Shown here: in pieces, positions 13,415 to 16,556 of the stretch
Layout of the letters: each line of letters begins with the position of its first letter
Numbering within the stretch: position 1 is the stretch's first letter
NCBI GenBank assembly: GCA_003248845.1
Contig: QFPD01000008.1
Coordinates: forward strand, 1 to 16,556
Reading direction: 5' to 3'
Source of the DNA: Microbacterium sp.
GTDB taxonomy: Bacteria > Actinomycetota > Actinomycetes > Actinomycetales > Microbacteriaceae
DNA length: 16,556 bases
Notes under the pieces: generated by a model
Database searches by the model: none
What the model was told of the DNA's origin: nothing
The model's input: only the letters and a program-made list of their open reading frames with translations
Translations under genes and position numbers: made by a program

Positions 13415-13969
13415 ATGACCACCGCGATCAGCCCCCGCCTCGCCGCTGCCCCGGTGGCGCTCGCGCTCCTTCTCGCCCCGCTCTCGGCCTGCGCTTCGAC
13501 CCCTCCGGCATCCGAGTCGATCGCCACGACGCCGAGCGAGGCGGCAACGGCAGCGGAAGCCCCGGCATCCGCTGCACCGACGACCGCACCGGCTGGCACG
13601 AGCTCCGCCACGAGCGACGTGTGCGCGGTGCTGAGCGAGGAGGAGGTCAACGGCGTCATCGGGCTTGCGACGGTGGACGCCAACCTGACCTTCGGGTCGC
13701 TCGGCGACGCGACCGGCGGTCAGTGCGTGTGGGCATCGACGAGCACTCCGGGGGCTTTCCTGGAGCTCGCGGCGTGGCCCGCCGGCAGCCTCAACCCGGC
13801 ACCCGCCGAGGCTCCGGCCCCGGGGAGCGGTGGGTTCGCCACCACGCCCGGCGGCGCGTACTTCGCCGACGCGACGCACTCTTTCCGCCTCGCCGTGACC
13901 GGTGTCGTAGACCCTGCCCTCGAGGCGGCGGCGCAGACCCTCGCACAGATGGTTCAGGCGCGACGCTGA
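13415..13969 (+). CDS. Secreted lipoprotein, possibly DUF3558-like
   Basis: This 184-residue protein has a lipoprotein signal peptide: hydrophobic residues 9-23 and lipobox LSAC, with acylated Cys26. A Ser/Thr/Ala/Pro-rich linker (27-66) is followed by a small folded domain (about 67-184). That domain starts DVCAVLSEEEVNGVIG and contains a second cysteine in GGQCVWAST, so one disulfide is likely. The Cys-x-x-Leu-(S/T)-x-x-E-V plus C-x-W pattern resembles DUF3558-type actinobacterial lipoproteins, whose roles are mostly unknown. The start is secured by GAAAGGA. The 3' end overlaps the convergent regulator gene by 16 bp, so the two C-terminal coding ends share DNA. Confidence 0.8.
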   Translation: MTTAISPRLAAAPVALALLLAPLSACASTPPASESIATTPSEAATAAEAPASAAPTTAPAGTSSATSDVCAVLSEEEVNGVIGLATVDANLTFGSLGDATGGQCVWASTSTPGAFLELAAWPAGSLNPAPAEAPAPGSGGFATTPGGAYFADATHSFRLAVTGVVDPALEAAAQTLAQMVQARR

Positions 13970-15519
13970 TCGGACTCGAGCAGCCGCCCGACGGCGGCGG
14001 CGCGACCCGACACGCCGAGAGCGCGGTAGAGGCCGCGCACGTGCTTCTCGACGGTCTTGACGTGGATGCCGAGATGCTCGGCGATCGCGCCGTTGCCCGC
14101 GCCCGCGACGAGCTCGCGGGCGATCTCGGCCTGGCGCGCCGTGAGCATGCCGAGCGCGGCGGGATCGAGGGGCCGGTCGCCGCCGCCGCGCACGATGTCG
14201 ACGCGATCGGCGATGCCCAGGCGGTCGAAGATCGCCGAGAGGTGGCCCTCGACCGTGCGGCGCGACAGAACGAGCTGGTCGGCGATCTCCTGATTGCGTA
14301 GGCCCCGTGCGGCGAGGCGCGCGACGGCCTGCTGGGCCCGAGTGAGGCGATCCCACGCGGGTTCGACGTCGAGGCGGCGGTCGCGGACGCCCTCGTCGCC
14401 TTTCGGTGCGACGCTGTCGAGCCAGCGACGGAGATCGACCGAGGAGGCCCCGAGCAGGTCAACGGATGCCTGGCCGCGCTGCACGGCGCCCCTGGCGTGC
14501 GTCGCGACGGCTGCGGCCCGTGCCCCGACGAGTCCGACGCCGGCGCCGAGCGCAGCGCGCGCGGCGCGCTCGGCGCGCTCCTCACCGGGGCCCCGCGCAC
14601 CCGCCGCGATCTCGATCCGCGCCCGCGCGGCTTCGCGCGCGGCGCGGAACTGCGCGTTCGCGCCGAAGTCGATGCGGTCGAAGTCGACCATGATCCACGC
14701 CGCGAGCTCGGGATTGCCGGCGGCGAGCGCCGCCTCGACCAGCACGTCGTACGCGTAACCGCGGAGGGTCGGCGGCAGGAGCGGGAGTCCGGGTCCCCCG
14801 CCGCCCTCCCGCAGCAGCTCTCCCGCTGCGAGGACCATGCCGGCACCGGCGAGCCCGAGCGCGCACATGAGTGCGATCCCCGAGTCGGCGTAGCTGCGCG
14901 GGGGGACGACTTCGCGACGGATCACGGACGCCTCGGCGACGACGGCCTCGGCGCGGCCGGAGAATCCCGCGACGACGGCGCGCAGACACGTGACCGAGCG
15001 GCGCGCCAACGGCGACCGGGCATCGGGCGCGGCGAGCGCGAGGAGCTCTGCCGACTGGGCCACTTCGCCGCGGAAGAGGAGCGCCCGCGCGGCGGCGAGC
15101 CGCAGCCAGACGCGGGCCCGGCGGGGCACCGCTGCACTCAGGGCGCGATCGAGCATCGCGGAACACTGCTCGATGCGTCCGACGAGGTGGGCCGCCTCGC
15201 TCAACTGGAAGAGCGCCATGGCTCCCGCCGTCGTATCGGGCGGGATGGCGGCGGCGAGCTGCACATCGGTCGCCCCCAGGCACAGCGCCTCGATCTGGGC
15301 CCGCGTGCCGCGCGCTCCGGGCGAACCGTCGTCGACGTGCGCGATGGTCGTGAGCGCCTCGGCGTATCGGCCGATGAAGAGGAGCGCGTAGGCATCCACC
15401 CAGTCCCGCGGCGGCTCCGCCGCGTCGACCCGGGTCGCGATGCGCGGCGCGTCACCACCGAGCTCCATGATCTCGAGGAAGGCGACCACACGCTCCTCGT
15501 CGCTGCCGCGCGCCGTCAT
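13954..15519 (-). CDS. Transcriptional regulator with two tandem LuxR-type HTH domains
   Basis: This 521-residue protein has an all-helical, Ala/Arg-rich N-terminal region (about 1-370), probably TPR-like, without a Walker A motif. Two consecutive LuxR-family DNA-binding domains follow. HTH-1 (about 390-444) contains LTRAQQAVARLAARGLRNQE, then VLSRRTVEGHLSAIFDRLGI. HTH-2 (about 457-513) contains LTARQAEIARELVAGAGNGA, then GIHVKTVEKHVRGLYRALGV. Both have the typical recognition-helix pattern (xxTVExHL/V). The layout looks like a LAL-type regulator that lost its ATPase and gained a second HTH. The ATG at 15519 has AGGA 7 nt upstream; the same bases can be read as a -10 (CAGGAT) 6 nt from the start. 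It is divergent from the metalloprotease gene across 72 bp and may control it or itself. Confidence 0.88.
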   Translation of the reverse strand: MTARGSDEERVVAFLEIMELGGDAPRIATRVDAAEPPRDWVDAYALLFIGRYAEALTTIAHVDDGSPGARGTRAQIEALCLGATDVQLAAAIPPDTTAGAMALFQLSEAAHLVGRIEQCSAMLDRALSAAVPRRARVWLRLAAARALLFRGEVAQSAELLALAAPDARSPLARRSVTCLRAVVAGFSGRAEAVVAEASVIRREVVPPRSYADSGIALMCALGLAGAGMVLAAGELLREGGGGPGLPLLPPTLRGYAYDVLVEAALAAGNPELAAWIMVDFDRIDFGANAQFRAAREAARARIEIAAGARGPGEERAERAARAALGAGVGLVGARAAAVATHARGAVQRGQASVDLLGASSVDLRRWLDSVAPKGDEGVRDRRLDVEPAWDRLTRAQQAVARLAARGLRNQEIADQLVLSRRTVEGHLSAIFDRLGIADRVDIVRGGGDRPLDPAALGMLTARQAEIARELVAGAGNGAIAEHLGIHVKTVEKHVRGLYRALGVSGRAAAVGRLLESDQRRA

Positions 15520-15559
15520 GCGTCGATCCTGGCACGCGCGCGGGCGGGATCGTCACCGG

Positions 15560-15584
15560 TAGGCTGACGACACCTCGAGGAAGG
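15560..15584 (+). promoter_or_regulatory. -10 element and Shine-Dalgarno of the metalloprotease gene
   Basis: TAGGCT (15560-15565) is a likely -10 box, and GAGGAAGG (15577-15584) is a strong ribosome-binding site 7 nt before the GTG at 15592. The element lies in the 72-bp region shared with the divergent LuxR-type regulator. Confidence 0.5.
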
Positions 15585-15591
15585 CGCCCGC

Positions 15592-16545
15592 GTGTCAGAC
15601 CCCGTCGCCGCGGCCGCGGCCGCGCCCGCGCCCGCACCGCAGCCCGCACCACCGCGCCGCCGCCCCGTCGGATGGATCGTCACTGCCGTCATCCTGGCCG
15701 TGTCGCTCATCGCGATCGTCGCGGTCGCCGTGTGGCTGTACGTGGAGCGTACGCAGGATCGGGCGACGATCGACGACCAGCAGCGTGAGATCGAAGAACA
15801 ACAGCAGCAGCTCGACGAGCAACGCGACCTCATCGATCGCAAGGAGGCGTTCGGCGCTGCCGTCGAGAACCTGCTCGGCGAGGTGGAGAGTCTTCGCGGG
15901 ATGCCGCTGGCATCCGTCGTCCCGTGGGACTCGTACGACTCGCTGGCGTGGCAGGCCTGGAGCCGCCGCTGGGACCTCGCGGGCATGGATCAGAGCATCC
16001 GCGCCGTCGAAGACGCGCGGACCCGCCTCGCCGCAGAGCGCGCGGACGCGGCGAACGCGGCCTCCGTCAACGCCTCCGGCAGCGCGTACGAAGCGGCCCT
16101 CGACGCTCTCGGCCAGGGGTATGTGACGTGGTCGCTCGACGATGTCTGCAGCACCGCTGACGCCATCGCGTGCGTGCGCTCGAGCGATCCCCGCGTCGTG
16201 CACGTCGACGTCGCGCGCGAAGCGGAGCCGTACATGACGGATCGGATCCGCACGGGAGTCGCGTACCACGAGTTCGCGCACGTGCTGCAGTTCACGAACC
16301 CCGAACCCACGGCGACGGCGCTCGAGGCTTTCGGCGGCGACGCCGAGACGATGGCCGACTGCTTCGCGCTGACCTTCCTCGACGGCTGGACCCTCGACAG
16401 CCGCGTCTGGGACAGCGACTCGAGCTATTGGGACGTGAGCATCGGCTACGGCGTCGAATGCGACGACGCGCAGAAGCAGGTCATCCGCGACTGGCGCGCG
16501 AGCCTCGGTGTCCAGCCGCGGGTGATCGGCCCCGGCGCGCGCTGA
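15592..16545 (+). CDS. Membrane-anchored coiled-coil zinc metalloprotease (HExxH), uncharacterised
   Basis: This 317-residue protein starts with an Ala/Pro-rich cytosolic stretch (1-25), then has one membrane span (about 27-50) and a Gln/Glu/Asp/Arg-rich coiled coil (about 55-100). A helical segment and an external catalytic-looking domain follow. HEFAH (226-230) is a zincin HExxH motif; AETMADCFA (251-259) supplies Glu252 as a possible third ligand, as in gluzincin-type HExxH...E..A enzymes. Four cysteines in the external part (186, 194, 257, 290) could form two disulfides. The GTG start is supported by GAGGAAGG. The exact family is not recognised; a DUF-type putative neutral zinc metallopeptidase is the nearest description. 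The substrate is unknown, perhaps cell-surface proteins. The stop lies within a strong terminal hairpin. Confidence 0.75.
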   Translation: MSDPVAAAAAAPAPAPQPAPPRRRPVGWIVTAVILAVSLIAIVAVAVWLYVERTQDRATIDDQQREIEEQQQQLDEQRDLIDRKEAFGAAVENLLGEVESLRGMPLASVVPWDSYDSLAWQAWSRRWDLAGMDQSIRAVEDARTRLAAERADAANAASVNASGSAYEAALDALGQGYVTWSLDDVCSTADAIACVRSSDPRVVHVDVAREAEPYMTDRIRTGVAYHEFAHVLQFTNPEPTATALEAFGGDAETMADCFALTFLDGWTLDSRVWDSDSSYWDVSIGYGVECDDAQKQVIRDWRASLGVQPRVIGPGAR

Positions 16546-16556
16546 GGCGCGCGCCG
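16533..16556 (+). terminator. Strong GC hairpin over the stop codon, at the window end
   Basis: CGGCGCGCG (16533-16541) and CGCGCGCCG (16548-16556) pair perfectly over 9 bp with a 6-nt loop that contains the stop codon. The window ends at the last paired base, so the stem may be longer and any U-tract is not visible. Confidence 0.5.

Overview
The window is high-GC DNA, roughly 70% by eye, with dense gene packing, GTG starts and several starts that look leaderless. The proteins are actinobacterial in type: an Rv2578c-family radical SAM protein, a VanY-like peptidase with a long cytosolic tail, and an Ala/Pro-rich membrane-anchored protease. The best guess is Microbacteriaceae, probably Microbacterium or a relative. 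That assignment is inference; no rRNA or other marker gene is present.

Layout. 1-988 (+): the C-terminal end of a siderophore-interacting ferric reductase, translationally coupled (TGATG) to a YkoE-like ECF transporter S component. The first 59 bases are an exact copy of part of the S-component gene, so the left edge looks like a chimeric join. 1065-2228 (-): acyl-CoA dehydrogenase. 2335-3453 (-): membrane-anchored VanY/M15-type D,D-carboxypeptidase. 3561-5633 (+): Rv2578c-type radical SAM protein interrupted by a 345-residue intein with an apparently intact LAGLIDADG endonuclease. 5667-7736 (-): DEAD-box RNA helicase with a long Arg/Asp-rich N-terminal tail. 7983-9056 (+): DUF998-like polytopic membrane protein. 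9058-9905 (-): decayed amino-acid permease. 9954-13124 (-): HAE1/AcrB-like RND efflux pump with a palindromic operator candidate upstream. 13415-13969 (+): secreted lipoprotein. 13954-15519 (-): regulator with two tandem LuxR-type HTH domains. 15592-16545 (+): membrane-anchored coiled-coil HExxH metalloprotease.

Genes working together. Only the reductase/S-component pair is a clear operon. Most other genes are single units in divergent or convergent pairs. Divergent pairs share short promoter regions: VanY/radical SAM, helicase/DUF998, RND/lipoprotein and LuxR/metalloprotease. Convergent genes abut or overlap (1 bp apart at 9057; 16 bp overlap at 13954-13969).

Most notable. (1) The intein sits exactly before the third cysteine of the CxxxCxxC iron-sulfur motif, and its own Cys1 recreates that motif in the unspliced precursor, which suggests iron- or redox-sensitive splicing. 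(2) The heptamer GGCATCC/GGATGCC occurs about 33 times by hand count, several times more than composition predicts, on both strands and in different reading frames. (3) The HTH domain of the regulator is duplicated. No rRNA, tRNA, CRISPR array or insertion sequence was seen.
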